From positions 1 to 45,593 of IMG/VR virus record IMGVR_UViG_3300048785_000055: a stretch of DNA of 45,593 nt. One strand, written 5' to 3'. This DNA is from a virus. A model generated the notes under the pieces. The model made no database searches and was not told the DNA's origin. It worked only from the letters and a program-made list of their open reading frames with translations. The number at the start of each line of letters is the position of its first letter. The stretch's first letter is position 1. Position numbers and translations under genes: made by a program. This document shows positions 6,681 to 15,022 of this stretch, in pieces.

Positions 6681-9310
6681 CAGGCGGCAACTCTAAGATA
6701 TTTCCCCGGACGGCGCGGGTCAGGCAGGTAGTGCTGCCCATCCGGCGCAAGGCGAGCGCCGATTGATGTCGGATCGAAGCCGGGCGCACCACTCCCTTGG
6801 CCCGGCGGCGGTCCCTCAAGGCCAGCCGTGCCGCCGTCGCCTTGATCGCCTGCGGGTGGCATCGGGGGCATCATCCGCGGCAACGACGATCCTGGGCCGC
6901 CTCCGGGCGCACCTGGGGCACCTCCTGGCATCGGTGGGAAACCCGGCATTCCAGCCGGAGGCTGTCCAATTCCCGTGGGCGGCAACTGTGAAGTCGGGGG
7001 AGACTGAGAAGCGATGGCATCGCCCATACCGGCAACGGTCTGCTTCGTGTTCTCACTTTCAACCCCCAGCGCACCCCTTACGTTGTGGCCGTGTCGCTTC
7101 ACCTCGACATCGGCCGCTCGCACCATCGTATTTGTCGCCTCGATGTGCAGTTCCATGATCCGAAGCTGCTTGTCGATCCAGTCCATCTGCGGACCGGTGG
7201 TTGCTTCTGCAGCCTTCGCCATGTTCAGATAGGCCTGAGAATTGTCCTTCAGTTCGGCGGCGCGCAGGCGCCCGAGCTCGGCCTGTTTTTCCTCAAGCAA
7301 AAGCTGCTCGATCATCTGCTGCTTCTGCGGGTCAGGCGGTGGCGCGAAGATGTCCTCGATCCGATCGATGCTCGCGGCGTCGAATAGGCGCGTGCGGATT
7401 TCCTTCTGATTGATCATCGGGTCGTCTTTGAAGCCCATCAGGATCTGCGCCCGTCCGAGCTTCTGCATATCGGTCGTCATCGTCGGGTCGGCGATGGGTT
7501 CGACGCCGCCGCCGAGCCTGTAGTCTTCCGGCGTGACCTCGCGCCATTCGTCGCCGATGCGATAACGCTGGCTCTCGGTCAGGTAGAGCCGATTGAGCCG
7601 GTAGATCTTGGCAAACTCGGACTTTAGCGCCCGATACACGCGCTTGTGAATCGCGGTGTAGACCTTCAGCCCCTGCTCGATCAGCGCGAGGATGGTCGTC
7701 GGCGGTGCGTTCGCGAGTGCGGCATCTCCGGTCAGGACGTTCTGAACCGACGCGACTTCCTTGCCGCAGGTCAGCAACAAGCCGAGTAGTTGGAACAGCC
7801 CTTGCGACGGCCCGGGGAACGGGAGCGGCAACACGGCATCGCGAATCGCTTGGCCCTTCGATCCGACGCGGACGTACTTCCCGACCTGGAAGTTCACCGG
7901 GCCCGAGTGAATCGAAAGCTGGTCGGACACGAACCCGCCGCCCGCATTCTGCAGGTGGCCGGCGTCGAACATCTGGTTCAGCGTCGTGTTGATCGCTTCG
8001 TTGAGCGGGCGCAGAAGATGGCCGAAGCCTATCGGGTACGACCCGCCGTCCGGGTTCGGCAGGAACGGAATAAGCGTGTAGTGCTCGACCGGAACGATCT
8101 TGGTGATTTCCTCGATGTCTTCGGTTCCGTCGTCCGCGTTCGACGATGGGACGTCGGCGCCTTCGGTCGTGGTCGGCCCCGCCGTTATCCCGCCCGTCAC
8201 GCTGTCTTCGTCAACGTCCGCGCCCTTCCCGGTCTGAATGCCTTCCTCGTCGTAGCGCGCGACGATGCGAACCACCTTCGACGATCGCTTGTGGACCGTC
8301 ACGATGTAGGGTTCGGGATAGCCGTCCTCGTCGAGATCGTAGCGGCGGTGCTGCTCGAGGAAGACCTGCGGCGCGTCTTCGTCGCCCGACTCGCCAGTCG
8401 CGTGACCGTCTATCGTTTCCCCGTCGCCGCCGGGTCCGTATATTTGCGGCAGGAATACTTCGGCACGCTCGTACTCTTCAATTTGGTGCGGATAGAGCGT
8501 GATGATTTCGGTATGCCGCGGCGCGTCGTCAAACGATGGCGCGTGGTAGTTCCAGACGATGTGCATCAGCGAGACGAGCAGAGATCGGTTCCGGTTCTCG
8601 ATCGGGTCGCGGTAGGTCTTCCGAACGGCGCCGCCGACGACCGGGATCTGCAGCAGCATCGAGTCAGTCTGCGTTTCCCATTCCTTCATCTCTTCGAGCA
8701 GCTGCCACGACATATGCTCGCCGATGCGGTCGGCGCGCTTGCGCTTGTCGCCGGGGGCGGACAGCCATACCGGTGACCCGTCGGGGTGAAGCTTCGGCTT
8801 GCCATCGGGCTTGCCGTCTTCGGTCGCGGGGGTTCCCTTGTCAGTCCCCCACACGATGCCCTTAACGACGTTCCGGTTCTGGATGATCGCCGGGTAGGTC
8901 CGTGCGTTGAACTCGACCGCGGCCTGCGTGATCAGCGGATAGATTATATTGGAACTTTTCGGCCACGGATAAACTTTTTCCTCGGCCTCCTGCAGGGCGA
9001 ATTTCATCGCCTTCTCGGCCTTGTCCTTCCAGTCGGACCGTGAGTTTTCGTCAATGTTGAACTCAAAAACGACGAGCTGCCCGAGCTTGTCGAGGACGTC
9101 CGGCGCGTAGTCTTCGGCTAGGTTCGTCTCGTCGATCTGGTCGACCAGGAACTGCTTGGCCGGGATGTCGGGGCCCCGCCCGTAGGTCCCGTCGTCTGCG
9201 GGCTTCTCCGGAGTTTCGGCAGGTTCCGGGGTGGGGGATTCCGGTGCCGGGACGGGCGTCGCAGACGCCGGCGCGAGGGATTGGTTTTCAAGCGATGATG
9301 TGACGGCCAC
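6680..9310 (-). CDS. portal protein
   Basis: An 876-residue protein. The N-terminal 60 residues are Pro- and Glu-rich. The core includes EEKVYPWPKSSNIIYPLITQ and EFNARTYPAIIQ, a hallmark segment of large portal proteins in podovirus-like phages. Helical stem-like regions follow, and the C-terminal about 130 residues are Pro- and Gly-rich. The portal is the DNA entry ring at one capsid vertex. I start at GTG 9310, with AAGGGG 7 bases upstream; an earlier GTG at 9361 overlaps the preceding gene and has no ribosome site. Terminase lies upstream and scaffold and capsid downstream, as expected. Confidence 0.85.
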   Translation of the reverse strand: MAVTSSLENQSLAPASATPVPAPESPTPEPAETPEKPADDGTYGRGPDIPAKQFLVDQIDETNLAEDYAPDVLDKLGQLVVFEFNIDENSRSDWKDKAEKAMKFALQEAEEKVYPWPKSSNIIYPLITQAAVEFNARTYPAIIQNRNVVKGIVWGTDKGTPATEDGKPDGKPKLHPDGSPVWLSAPGDKRKRADRIGEHMSWQLLEEMKEWETQTDSMLLQIPVVGGAVRKTYRDPIENRNRSLLVSLMHIVWNYHAPSFDDAPRHTEIITLYPHQIEEYERAEVFLPQIYGPGGDGETIDGHATGESGDEDAPQVFLEQHRRYDLDEDGYPEPYIVTVHKRSSKVVRIVARYDEEGIQTGKGADVDEDSVTGGITAGPTTTEGADVPSSNADDGTEDIEEITKIVPVEHYTLIPFLPNPDGGSYPIGFGHLLRPLNEAINTTLNQMFDAGHLQNAGGGFVSDQLSIHSGPVNFQVGKYVRVGSKGQAIRDAVLPLPFPGPSQGLFQLLGLLLTCGKEVASVQNVLTGDAALANAPPTTILALIEQGLKVYTAIHKRVYRALKSEFAKIYRLNRLYLTESQRYRIGDEWREVTPEDYRLGGGVEPIADPTMTTDMQKLGRAQILMGFKDDPMINQKEIRTRLFDAASIDRIEDIFAPPPDPQKQQMIEQLLLEEKQAELGRLRAAELKDNSQAYLNMAKAAEATTGPQMDWIDKQLRIMELHIEATNTMVRAADVEVKRHGHNVRGALGVESENTKQTVAGMGDAIASQSPPTSQLPPTGIGQPPAGMPGFPPMPGGAPGAPGGGPGSSLPRMMPPMPPAGDQGDGGTAGLEGPPPGQGSGAPGFDPTSIGARLAPDGQHYLPDPRRPGKYLRVAA

Positions 9311-9341
9311 GGCGATCCCCTTGGTCAGCGATGCGCGCGGA

Positions 9342-9584
9342 CTATAGTTTAACGCCTTCACTCATGCAAAGGATGCGGAACTTCTCGCGTTCCAGCATCG
9401 TGATTGCTTCCTGGATCGTCAGCCCATTGTCGGTCGAAAACTGGTCTGTGATCAGGTAGAACGAATCAACCTGCAGCGATCCATCCTCGATCCGTCTGAC
9501 CAGCATCTTGAGGGCATTGAGCAGGTTCGGCGCGGGCGGCGCTTTGTCGATCGGCTTGCCGGTGGACAGGTCGACGACGCTCAT
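9342..9584 (-). CDS. hypothetical protein
   Basis: An 80-residue protein with a helical core (NLLNALKMLVRRIEDG) and a C-terminal helix (GLTIQEAITMLEREKFRIL). It starts at ATG 9584, overlapping the stop of the HNH-AP2 gene (ATGA), and lies just upstream of the portal gene. No domain is recognised. It may be a small regulator or virion-assembly factor of the packaging operon; nothing in the sequence decides between these. Confidence 0.55.
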   Translation of the reverse strand: MSVVDLSTGKPIDKAPPAPNLLNALKMLVRRIEDGSLQVDSFYLITDQFSTDNGLTIQEAITMLEREKFRILCMSEGVKL

Positions 9585-10087
9585 CCTACGGGCCTCGCAA
9601 ATTCCCCGAACGCCTCGGCAGCAGCATTAGCATAGGCGGCCGCCGCCTCTTCGATGGTCGCGTATCTACCCAGAAATTTTGTTTTCCCGTTAATGCTGAT
9701 TTGTGATCGCCATCCGCGCTGTCCCTTTGTCGGCGGAACTACACCCTTCATCCCAAATTGTGATTTGCACTTAGAATTAGCCCGATTTTGGGATTCCGTC
9801 GCGAGGCGAAGATTGAGCCATATGTCGTTAGCTCTATCCCTGTCCTTATGATCTACGAGAATTGTCGGCCATTCTCCAGTCATTAAAACCCACGCTATTC
9901 GATTCGAACGAAGCTCTTTTCCGCACACGTGTACGTGCCGGTACCCGGAATGCTTACAAATATGGCCAGCGCGCGCCCCGCGTAACCGTCTGGGGCTTCC
10001 GATCAATCCGATTAGATGCCCAGTTTCTGGCTCGTATCGAAGAGCTTTGCGTAACTCTTCTACAGGCACCGTTGCAAAACGTCTCAT
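9581..10087 (-). CDS. HNH homing endonuclease with C-terminal AP2 domain
   Basis: A 168-residue protein with an HNH_3-type nuclease core (RSNRIAWVLMTGEWP, then VDHKDRDRANDIWLNLRLATESQNRAN) and a C-terminal AP2-like DNA-binding domain (GWRSQISINGKTKFLGRYAT, then EEAAAAYANAAAEAFGEFA). This is the classic layout of phage HNH-AP2 homing endonucleases. It is joined at both ends by ATGA overlaps to the KTSC gene upstream and the 80-residue gene downstream, so it sits in the operon without breaking coupling. The AT content looks higher than that of its neighbours, which fits recent arrival. Confidence 0.85.
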   Translation of the reverse strand: MRRFATVPVEELRKALRYEPETGHLIGLIGSPRRLRGARAGHICKHSGYRHVHVCGKELRSNRIAWVLMTGEWPTILVDHKDRDRANDIWLNLRLATESQNRANSKCKSQFGMKGVVPPTKGQRGWRSQISINGKTKFLGRYATIEEAAAAYANAAAEAFGEFARPVG

Positions 10088-10305
10088 AGCTTTCGGCCCA
10101 TATGATTGGGCTTTATTTTATCATTGAAAAACTTTCCAGGTGAAGCATTCTCGGTGAATGCTGCGTGCTTGTCGATACCAACATCGTCGTATTCGTAAAG
10201 CAGCCCGTTCTTGAACCGCACGGTCATCTTGCGCGTGTTCGCGTCATAATGGTGATGCGAGAACATCGACGATTCGATGGGGGCTAGTTCTGGTGGTTTC
10301 GCCAT
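10084..10305 (-). CDS. KTSC domain protein
   Basis: A 73-residue protein matching the KTSC domain: ESSMFSHHHYDANTRKMTVRF, then GLLYEYDDVG, AAFTENASPGKFFNDKIKP. KTSC domains occur alone in phages or fused to lysyl-tRNA synthetases, and are thought to bind nucleic acid, but the role is not settled. It is coupled to the HNH-AP2 gene by an ATGA overlap. Start ATG 10305 lies 3 bases after the preceding stop. Confidence 0.8.
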   Translation of the reverse strand: MAKPPELAPIESSMFSHHHYDANTRKMTVRFKNGLLYEYDDVGIDKHAAFTENASPGKFFNDKIKPNHMGRKL

Positions 10306-10308
10306 TGG

Positions 10309-10572
10309 TTACTTCTTCGGCTCAGGCTTTTTCTTCGCAGCCTCAGCAGCGGCCACCTTCTCAGCTTCCGCCTTCTGATTAAGTTGGCGTTGCAGGTCAG
10401 CGAGGAACGGATCAGCGACTCGCTTCGGCAGGCTTTGAAGTGCTTCACCGAGCAGACTGATCTGCTGGGCATCAAATTCGAGGGTTATTTTTGCCGGCGG
10501 TGTGGCCGTCTGAGCGAGCGCCGGCGCAATCATTCCGGCGATCAATAGAACTGCAATCGTAATCTTTCTCAT
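10309..10572 (-). CDS. small exported protein
   Basis: An 87-residue protein with a signal peptide (MRKITIAVLLIAGMIAPALAQ, likely cleaved after ALA). A charged helical tail ends in a Lys-, Pro- and Glu-rich stretch (KKKPEPKK). GGAG lies 8 bases before ATG 10572, and the start overlaps the upstream nucleotidyltransferase stop (ATGA). Export during infection suggests a periplasmic task such as superinfection control or envelope interaction, but this is inference. Confidence 0.65.
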   Translation of the reverse strand: MRKITIAVLLIAGMIAPALAQTATPPAKITLEFDAQQISLLGEALQSLPKRVADPFLADLQRQLNQKAEAEKVAAAEAAKKKPEPKK

Positions 10573-10928
10573 GGGCAACTCTCCATTTTCCTGCGTTGAC
10601 TTGTGGCTGATATTTCCTCGGTGGCTTTGTCTAATTTGATTCGCTCAATGTTGTAGCCCACGTCACGGCCGTAGAAAACATCGGTGATGTTGGGCAAGTG
10701 GATGATGTTGAAGCGCCCCGCGTGGTCCGCCAGCATGGCCTCGATACGCTTCCGGACGGTGCGGAAGGGGAACGGGTTCTTGCCGTCCAGCCCGTAGGTA
10801 CAGCGGACAGCGATGCAGACCTGGCCGACGCGCCGAAGCCCTTCGAGGACCATCGCCTTGTGCCCGTCATGGAACGGCTGGAAGCGCCCGATGATCAACG
10901 CGGTTGGCTTCTGCGGGTCGAAGGTCAT
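10569..10928 (-). CDS. cytidylyltransferase-like nucleotidyltransferase (NadM/NadR type)
   Basis: A 119-residue protein with the HxGH-superfamily signature: ALIIGRFQPFHDGHKAMVLEGL, where GRFQPFHDGH is the nucleotide-binding loop. VCIAVRCTYG and the FPFRTVRKRIEAML helix follow. Nicotinamide mononucleotide adenylyltransferases of the NadM/NadR type look like this and make NAD from NMN and ATP. The C-terminal ISTERT-like adenylate loop is not obvious, so the substrate is uncertain. The ATGA overlap at 10928 fixes the start. Confidence 0.75.
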   Translation of the reverse strand: MTFDPQKPTALIIGRFQPFHDGHKAMVLEGLRRVGQVCIAVRCTYGLDGKNPFPFRTVRKRIEAMLADHAGRFNIIHLPNITDVFYGRDVGYNIERIKLDKATEEISATSQRRKMESCP

Positions 10929-11200
10929 GGGTGGTCCGTCCGGTAAATGTAACGCCACCACGGCACATGGACCGGCGCGGGCGGGGCAATGCGCGCTTCG
11001 ATGTCCGCCTTCGTCAGAACCGTCATGTCTACGTCGGGCGGAATGAACAGGATGCGAACGCCCGGCGGCGCGAGCCGGTTGAGCATGTCGTTCGCTGCCT
11101 TGTTCGGTGGTTCCTTCGCCCGGATGACGAGTATGTCACCGGCAGCGAGCTCGAGTTTCGCGACGCTGTAGGTCAGGTCCTTCGGGGGCTTTGCGGTCAC
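10925..11200 (-). CDS. hypothetical protein
   Basis: A 91-residue protein beginning at GTG 11200, which overlaps the upstream stop (GTGA), and overlapping the next start (ATGA). The sequence (DLTYSVAKLELAAGDILVIRAKE, then RILFIPPDVDMTVL) suggests a small alpha/beta fold. I have seen similar small proteins beside portal operons of alphaproteobacterial phages but know no function. Confidence 0.6.
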   Translation of the reverse strand: MTAKPPKDLTYSVAKLELAAGDILVIRAKEPPNKAANDMLNRLAPPGVRILFIPPDVDMTVLTKADIEARIAPPAPVHVPWWRYIYRTDHP

Positions 11201-11580
11201 TGCACCGCTCGCGCTTTAAGGTAGTTTATTTCGCCCATCAGCCGCCCGCGTTCGTTCGACACCCGCATATATTCTCCTGGGTCAATCATCTCATTGCGGA
11301 GCCATGCGATCGCGGCGGCGGCGCGAAGAGACAAGTCGCCGCCATCCTTCTTCAGTTCGTCGATCATCCGCATATCGTTCCAGTAGCCGCTCGGATCGCC
11401 GGGAATGTCCCTGTGTGGGTGCGGCGGTCTGAGTTCAATCCATCTCCCATTCTTGCGGACTAGCACCCTCGTTTCTGCCAGGATCGCCCTGTCGACTTCG
11501 ATTTCGTCGCCGACTTTGATTAGAACTAAACCCTGCTGTTCAGGTGCTGAAATAAAGTTTCGTCGTGTGACTGCTACCAT
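11197..11580 (-). CDS. hypothetical protein
   Basis: A 127-residue protein with a good ribosome site (GGAGG) before ATG 11580. The N-terminal half is beta-prone (QQGLVLIKVGDEIEVDRAILAETRVLVRKNGRWIEL). The C-terminal half is helical and ends in a charged helix (NERGRLMGEINYLKARAV). It is coupled by GTGA to the next gene. No domain is recognised. Confidence 0.6.
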   Translation of the reverse strand: MVAVTRRNFISAPEQQGLVLIKVGDEIEVDRAILAETRVLVRKNGRWIELRPPHPHRDIPGDPSGYWNDMRMIDELKKDGGDLSLRAAAAIAWLRNEMIDPGEYMRVSNERGRLMGEINYLKARAVQ

Positions 11581-11594
11581 CGTTTCCTCCTTGC

Positions 11595-12011
11595 CTATAT
11601 CGCAAACCCTATGGCGTGGCTGCTTTCGTACTTTGATATTTTTGCCGGCCCCACATCGGCTCCGACGCCGATCATCGAGCCGCGCATGTAACCGCGATAC
11701 ATCACGGACTTCGTGTCAAAGTCCGTTTCGAAGTTTATCTCTGGCACGGCTCGGACAAAATTCTCACGGCAATGGCTGGCGATAAACTCACTGACCACCT
11801 TGTGCGCTTCCTCGATCGCGGTAGTCACCATCTTTGGCGTTAGCTTCTTGTCGTCCGGCGTGATCTCGAACCCCACCGCAAACTGATAGTGAATCGGGCT
11901 GCCTCGCTTGGTCACCAACGTCATCCGCTTGGCCTTCTGGCCGAGCCAGACTTCGGCCGCGGTGATCGCATTGTCCATCGCATCGAGGAGGTCTTCGTTA
12001 ATCGTGCTCAT
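11595..12011 (-). CDS. hypothetical protein between TerL and portal
   Basis: A 138-residue protein beginning with a helical segment (NEDLLDAMDNAITAAEVWLG). Mixed alpha/beta sequence with YQFAVGFEITPDDKKL and IGVGADVGPAKI follows. It lies 18 bases downstream of the large terminase gene. No catalytic motif is seen. Its place would fit a virion or packaging factor, but there is no direct support. Confidence 0.55.
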   Translation of the reverse strand: MSTINEDLLDAMDNAITAAEVWLGQKAKRMTLVTKRGSPIHYQFAVGFEITPDDKKLTPKMVTTAIEEAHKVVSEFIASHCRENFVRAVPEINFETDFDTKSVMYRGYMRGSMIGVGADVGPAKISKYESSHAIGFAI

Positions 12012-12029
12012 CGTCGTCTTCCTGTTTGC

Positions 12030-13457
12030 CTAGTAGCCCGTGACTTCGCTTCGCCCTGTGTCGCTCGTCCCCGGACCATAACCCGTTTCGGGCCAATCGT
12101 CACCGCCGCTGGACGGCGCGCCGCGTGTCAGCGCCGGGGCGAATAGCGCGGCCGCGGCATACTCTAGCGCATTCATTATGTGGGAATAGTTTCCTTTATC
12201 TGGGCGGCTGGCGAACCGCTCGGGACCGGCGACCTGGATGCGGCGCATGTTGTAGCCGCCCAGAAAGCCCTTCCTGATCGTTTTGCACCGCGGATGTAGG
12301 ATAAACTGCGGCTCGCCGCCGATTAACGTCCGTAGGGGCTTGCGGACCGATTCCATGCGCAACGTCGGGTCCTGCTCGCTATCCTGAATATCGATTCCCT
12401 TAGTCGCAGCGATCTCGAAGCATGTCCGCTTATCTGTCTGCGCCCGCTGATTGCCAGCCGGGTCACCGTAGTCATCGAACGTCACGTCGCCCTTGAACGA
12501 GCGCCGGCAATGCTCGAGCACGTCGTCGCTGAACTGATCGAAGCCCATGCTCTTCGATGTCATCTCATCGAACACGAGCCAACGACCGTCCGGCAGCAAC
12601 TGCGAGAAGCAGCACGCCGGCGTGAGCCCGAAGTCGAAGGATCTCATGATCGGGCGCCCCGGAACCGGATCAACTTCGCGGCGGTGGAGCTGGTCGCTGT
12701 ATTCCTCATAGACCGGTTTGCCATCGACGACGAAGCCGTATTCGCCGTCGCAATAGACCTTGATCCATTCGGGCTTCTTGCCCTCCGCGAGCAGCTTGTA
12801 ATAGTTCGGGTTCGTCAGGTTCGGTATGTTCTCGGCGTCCGGTCCGCGACCCGACGGCTGGCGGAATATCTTGGCGAACCATTCGGGGTGTTTCTTTTCT
12901 TCGAAGAACCGATACCAGTCCGAATCCTGATCAGGCGGGTTCGTATCCATGAACAGGCCGCCCCATGTGCATCCGCCTTGTGCCTTCGACGGATATTGCT
13001 CGATGCGGCCCTGGATGGCGTCGACGATCGCCCACGGCACCTCGCGCGCTTCGTTGATCCATGCGCCAGTGACTTCGAGCGACAGCAGATTGGCAACCTG
13101 ATCCGGCTTGTCGAGCGCGCGGAACAGGATTTCGAACTCAGCACCTTCGAATCCTTTGACTACGTAGCGATGATCGGTCTGGTAGTAGCGCCCGAAGTGC
13201 TGCGGCGGCAGCCACATATGCGTCGTCGGAATGGTCGTGTCGGAAAGCTGGTTGTAGGTGTTGCGAACTACTAGCCACCGCGTCCGCTTGATGCCGTCCG
13301 GTCCAGGTCGCTGCGCAAGCGCGCGCCGAACGATTTCGACGACACAGCCCGACGACTTCCCCGACCGGAACGGACCCATCAGGCCGCGGACGCGGGCGTT
13401 CGAAGCGGCAAACTCGCGGACGGTCGGAACGTGGTTGTAGCTGTAGCGGATGTCCAT
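12030..13457 (-). CDS. terL: terminase large subunit
   Basis: A 475-residue packaging ATPase-nuclease. Walker A is GPFRSGKSS at residues 29-37 and Walker B is WINEARE at 133-139. The nuclease domain shows RSFDFGLTP (Asp 275) and TFDDYGDPAG (Asp 328-332), as in RNase H-like terminase nucleases. TerL cuts concatemers and pumps DNA through the portal. ATG 13457 was chosen because the longer frame (to 13535) would overlap the upstream gene by 73 bases; its ribosome site is weak, so the start is provisional. The probable small subunit lies upstream at 17 kb with small genes between. Confidence 0.9.
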   Translation of the reverse strand: MDIRYSYNHVPTVREFAASNARVRGLMGPFRSGKSSGCVVEIVRRALAQRPGPDGIKRTRWLVVRNTYNQLSDTTIPTTHMWLPPQHFGRYYQTDHRYVVKGFEGAEFEILFRALDKPDQVANLLSLEVTGAWINEAREVPWAIVDAIQGRIEQYPSKAQGGCTWGGLFMDTNPPDQDSDWYRFFEEKKHPEWFAKIFRQPSGRGPDAENIPNLTNPNYYKLLAEGKKPEWIKVYCDGEYGFVVDGKPVYEEYSDQLHRREVDPVPGRPIMRSFDFGLTPACCFSQLLPDGRWLVFDEMTSKSMGFDQFSDDVLEHCRRSFKGDVTFDDYGDPAGNQRAQTDKRTCFEIAATKGIDIQDSEQDPTLRMESVRKPLRTLIGGEPQFILHPRCKTIRKGFLGGYNMRRIQVAGPERFASRPDKGNYSHIMNALEYAAAALFAPALTRGAPSSGGDDWPETGYGPGTSDTGRSEVTGY

Positions 13458-13462
13458 CGGGA

Positions 13463-13705
13463 CTAAGCCGCTGGCGAACGGACGCGCGTTTGGATCAGCG
13501 CCGACAGTTCGAACGACCCGCTTTCGTCTAGCCACGCCTTGTCGAACTCGTAGCCGACGACGCGGTCCGGCGTGTTGACCATAATCAGTTCGACGTCGCC
13601 GAACTTCGCCGTGTTCGAAGTGTGGTTGATGACCGCGCCCGGGTAGCGGCGGTTGACGGTCTGAACGAAGCGTTCCGGTCCGCTAACGACGACGCCGATG
13701 CGCAT
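13463..13705 (-). CDS. hypothetical protein upstream of TerL
   Basis: An 80-residue protein opening MRIGVVVSGPERFVQTVNRRYPG, followed by FGDVELIMVNTPDRVVGYEFDKAW. The pattern suggests a small Rossmann-like alpha/beta fold with a nucleotide-type loop (VVVSGPERF). GGAGG lies 5 bases before ATG 13705, better than the GTG at 13708. No known family is recognised. Confidence 0.55.
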   Translation of the reverse strand: MRIGVVVSGPERFVQTVNRRYPGAVINHTSNTAKFGDVELIMVNTPDRVVGYEFDKAWLDESGSFELSALIQTRVRSPAA

Positions 13706-13959
13706 CACGACCTCCCGTCGGTCGGGAAGTCGAGCCGCTTTTCGTAGAGGCGGCAGGCGGGGCGGTCGTCCTTAACCCGGGGCGAGAAGACTTCCATCTG
13801 AAGGACCGCGCGACCGAGCTGGTCCTGTCCCGAGCCGAGCAGCATCGGTGTCGGCGGGTTGCCGTGACACTCGTAGAGCTTCTTGGGGTCGGGGTTGTGC
13901 GCGAAGCGGCAGGTGCCGCACTTCGGGAATGTGATCGCGACGATTCGTTCATCGGCCAT
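13705..13959 (-). CDS. four-cysteine small protein
   Basis: An 84-residue protein with CGTCRFAHNP, then YECHGNPPTPM and PACRLYEKR. The four Cys residues are spaced as in a zinc or iron-sulphur site; similar CxxC...C...C patterns occur in small phage proteins. The start of the next gene overlaps its stop. The role is unknown, with metal binding likely. Confidence 0.55.
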   Translation of the reverse strand: MADERIVAITFPKCGTCRFAHNPDPKKLYECHGNPPTPMLLGSGQDQLGRAVLQMEVFSPRVKDDRPACRLYEKRLDFPTDGRS

Positions 13960-13984
13960 GGTCGTGTTCCTGCTTGCCTGACGT

Positions 13985-14278
13985 CTACGCCCTCTTATGC
14001 CTCCCGACGACGCAGTAGTCCAGTAGATCGCGGCGACCGAGCCGGGCTAGTTCGGTCGTCTGCCACGCGCTCGCGCGAAGGTTTTCCCGTTCTTTATTTT
14101 CGTCCACCTTCCCGGCCGCTCGGCTGAATCCGAGCTCGACGTTGACGGTCGTTCCATCAGGAAGGTCAAGCGTTGCGTCCCATCGGACATAGCGGCCCAT
14201 GTCTTGGAACGACGGGGCAAAGTCCTTCGGCATAGGCTGGACGAGTGCCGCAACGTCGGCCTGCAGCGTGCGGCTCAT
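13985..14278 (-). CDS. hypothetical protein
   Basis: A 97-residue protein with a beta-rich centre (DMGRYVRWDATLDLPDGTTVNVELGF) and a charged C-terminal helix ending in HKRA. Its start overlaps the preceding stop (ATGA at 14275-14278). No domain is recognised. It is part of the chain of small coupled genes between the two terminase genes. Confidence 0.55.
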   Translation of the reverse strand: MSRTLQADVAALVQPMPKDFAPSFQDMGRYVRWDATLDLPDGTTVNVELGFSRAAGKVDENKERENLRASAWQTTELARLGRRDLLDYCVVGRHKRA

Positions 14279-14577
14279 TCTGTCACCGGGGTCTGGAACG
14301 CAGACGGCGAGAATTGATCATGGTGCGCGCCGCCCCAAGAGCCAGCCTTCGCAGCATCGGCGCCGGTCGCATACATGCTTTCGTTGCTGAATGTCGGATG
14401 ATTCGGCTTCTTCCACGTATCGGGCCAATGACCGTTCTCGGCTGGCTGTGCGCCGCCCTTGTAAGCACCGCGCAGGTCGTAATCCGCGCCGCTGTCTTTT
14501 GGCGCGTTCTGCGACTTCCACTCCTGGAACTTGCGTTCCTCGGCGGCAGTCAGCGCTGTTTCGTATGGGCTTGGCAT
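14275..14577 (-). CDS. conserved phage protein with YDLRGAYK and GHWPDTWKKPNHPTFS motifs
   Basis: A 100-residue protein with YDLRGAYKGG and GHWPDTWKKPNHPTFSNESMY followed by GGAHHDQFSPSAF. I recall this motif order as a recurrent family in podovirus- and siphovirus-like genomes near packaging genes, with no assigned function. The strongly conserved aromatic and Pro residues suggest a compact or peptide-like virion component. Confidence 0.65.
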   Translation of the reverse strand: MPSPYETALTAAEERKFQEWKSQNAPKDSGADYDLRGAYKGGAQPAENGHWPDTWKKPNHPTFSNESMYATGADAAKAGSWGGAHHDQFSPSAFQTPVTE

Positions 14578-14595
14578 TAGTGGGGAGCGAACGGC

Positions 14596-14808
14596 TCATT
14601 TATCGGTGACGGGGCGATCGAAGGCGAAGTTGTGATCTTTCAGCGCGTGGACACGCTGCTGCAGGAGTGGTGAATATCGTCCTACAAACTGCGCGGCCTC
14701 TGGCACGCTTTTGGACGCATCTTTCATCGCGGCGTCCCAACTTTCGGCATCTGTCGCTTGACCCGCTTGATCTGCAACTGTTTTAATCTGATCAGATAGA
14801 TCTGGCAT
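14596..14808 (-). CDS. small protein ending in a FAxDRPxT motif
   Basis: A 70-residue helical protein. Its C-terminus (LKDHNFAFDRPVTDK) matches the end of the 67-residue protein at 15023-15226 (DHHFAHDRPRT). It also resembles the central part of the protein at 15115-15420 (DEYAHKRPVTGK). The shared tail suggests a common binding partner. No fold or function is recognised. Confidence 0.5.
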   Translation of the reverse strand: MPDLSDQIKTVADQAGQATDAESWDAAMKDASKSVPEAAQFVGRYSPLLQQRVHALKDHNFAFDRPVTDK

Positions 14809-14817
14809 TGGTCGCTC

Positions 14818-15021
14818 CTACTGTTTGTGAAACCTGGCGTTTTCTGTGGTTTCGGGCCGCCTCGTCATTTTCCTAATTTCGTTCGCAAGCCGCGCCGCGA
14901 ACTGCTTAATCTCAGAGTTTTCACTAAAGGCTGAGATTTCACATCGGCGAGCAGCTTCTTCAAGCGCACCTTCTCGCCCAGTCCATTTTCTCTTGGGTGT
15001 CGGTTCGTCGTCGTCTGCCAT
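14818..15021 (-). CDS. small charged helical protein
   Basis: A 67-residue protein opening MADDDEPTPKRKWTGREGA with a helix EIKQFAARLANEIRKMTRRPE. GAGG lies 7 bases before ATG 15021; the longer in-frame reading to 15078 is probably spurious. The mix of acidic and basic patches might suit nucleic acid or protein binding. Its function is unknown. Confidence 0.5.
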   Translation of the reverse strand: MADDDEPTPKRKWTGREGALEEAARRCEISAFSENSEIKQFAARLANEIRKMTRRPETTENARFHKQ

Positions 15022-15022
15022 G

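Noticed and set aside
7790-8776. 328-codon plus-strand open frame
   Set aside because: Antisense to the portal gene, with low-complexity Arg/Val/Asp composition and no protein motif.
12510-13274. 254-codon plus-strand open frame
   Set aside because: Antisense to the terminase gene, with no recognisable features.
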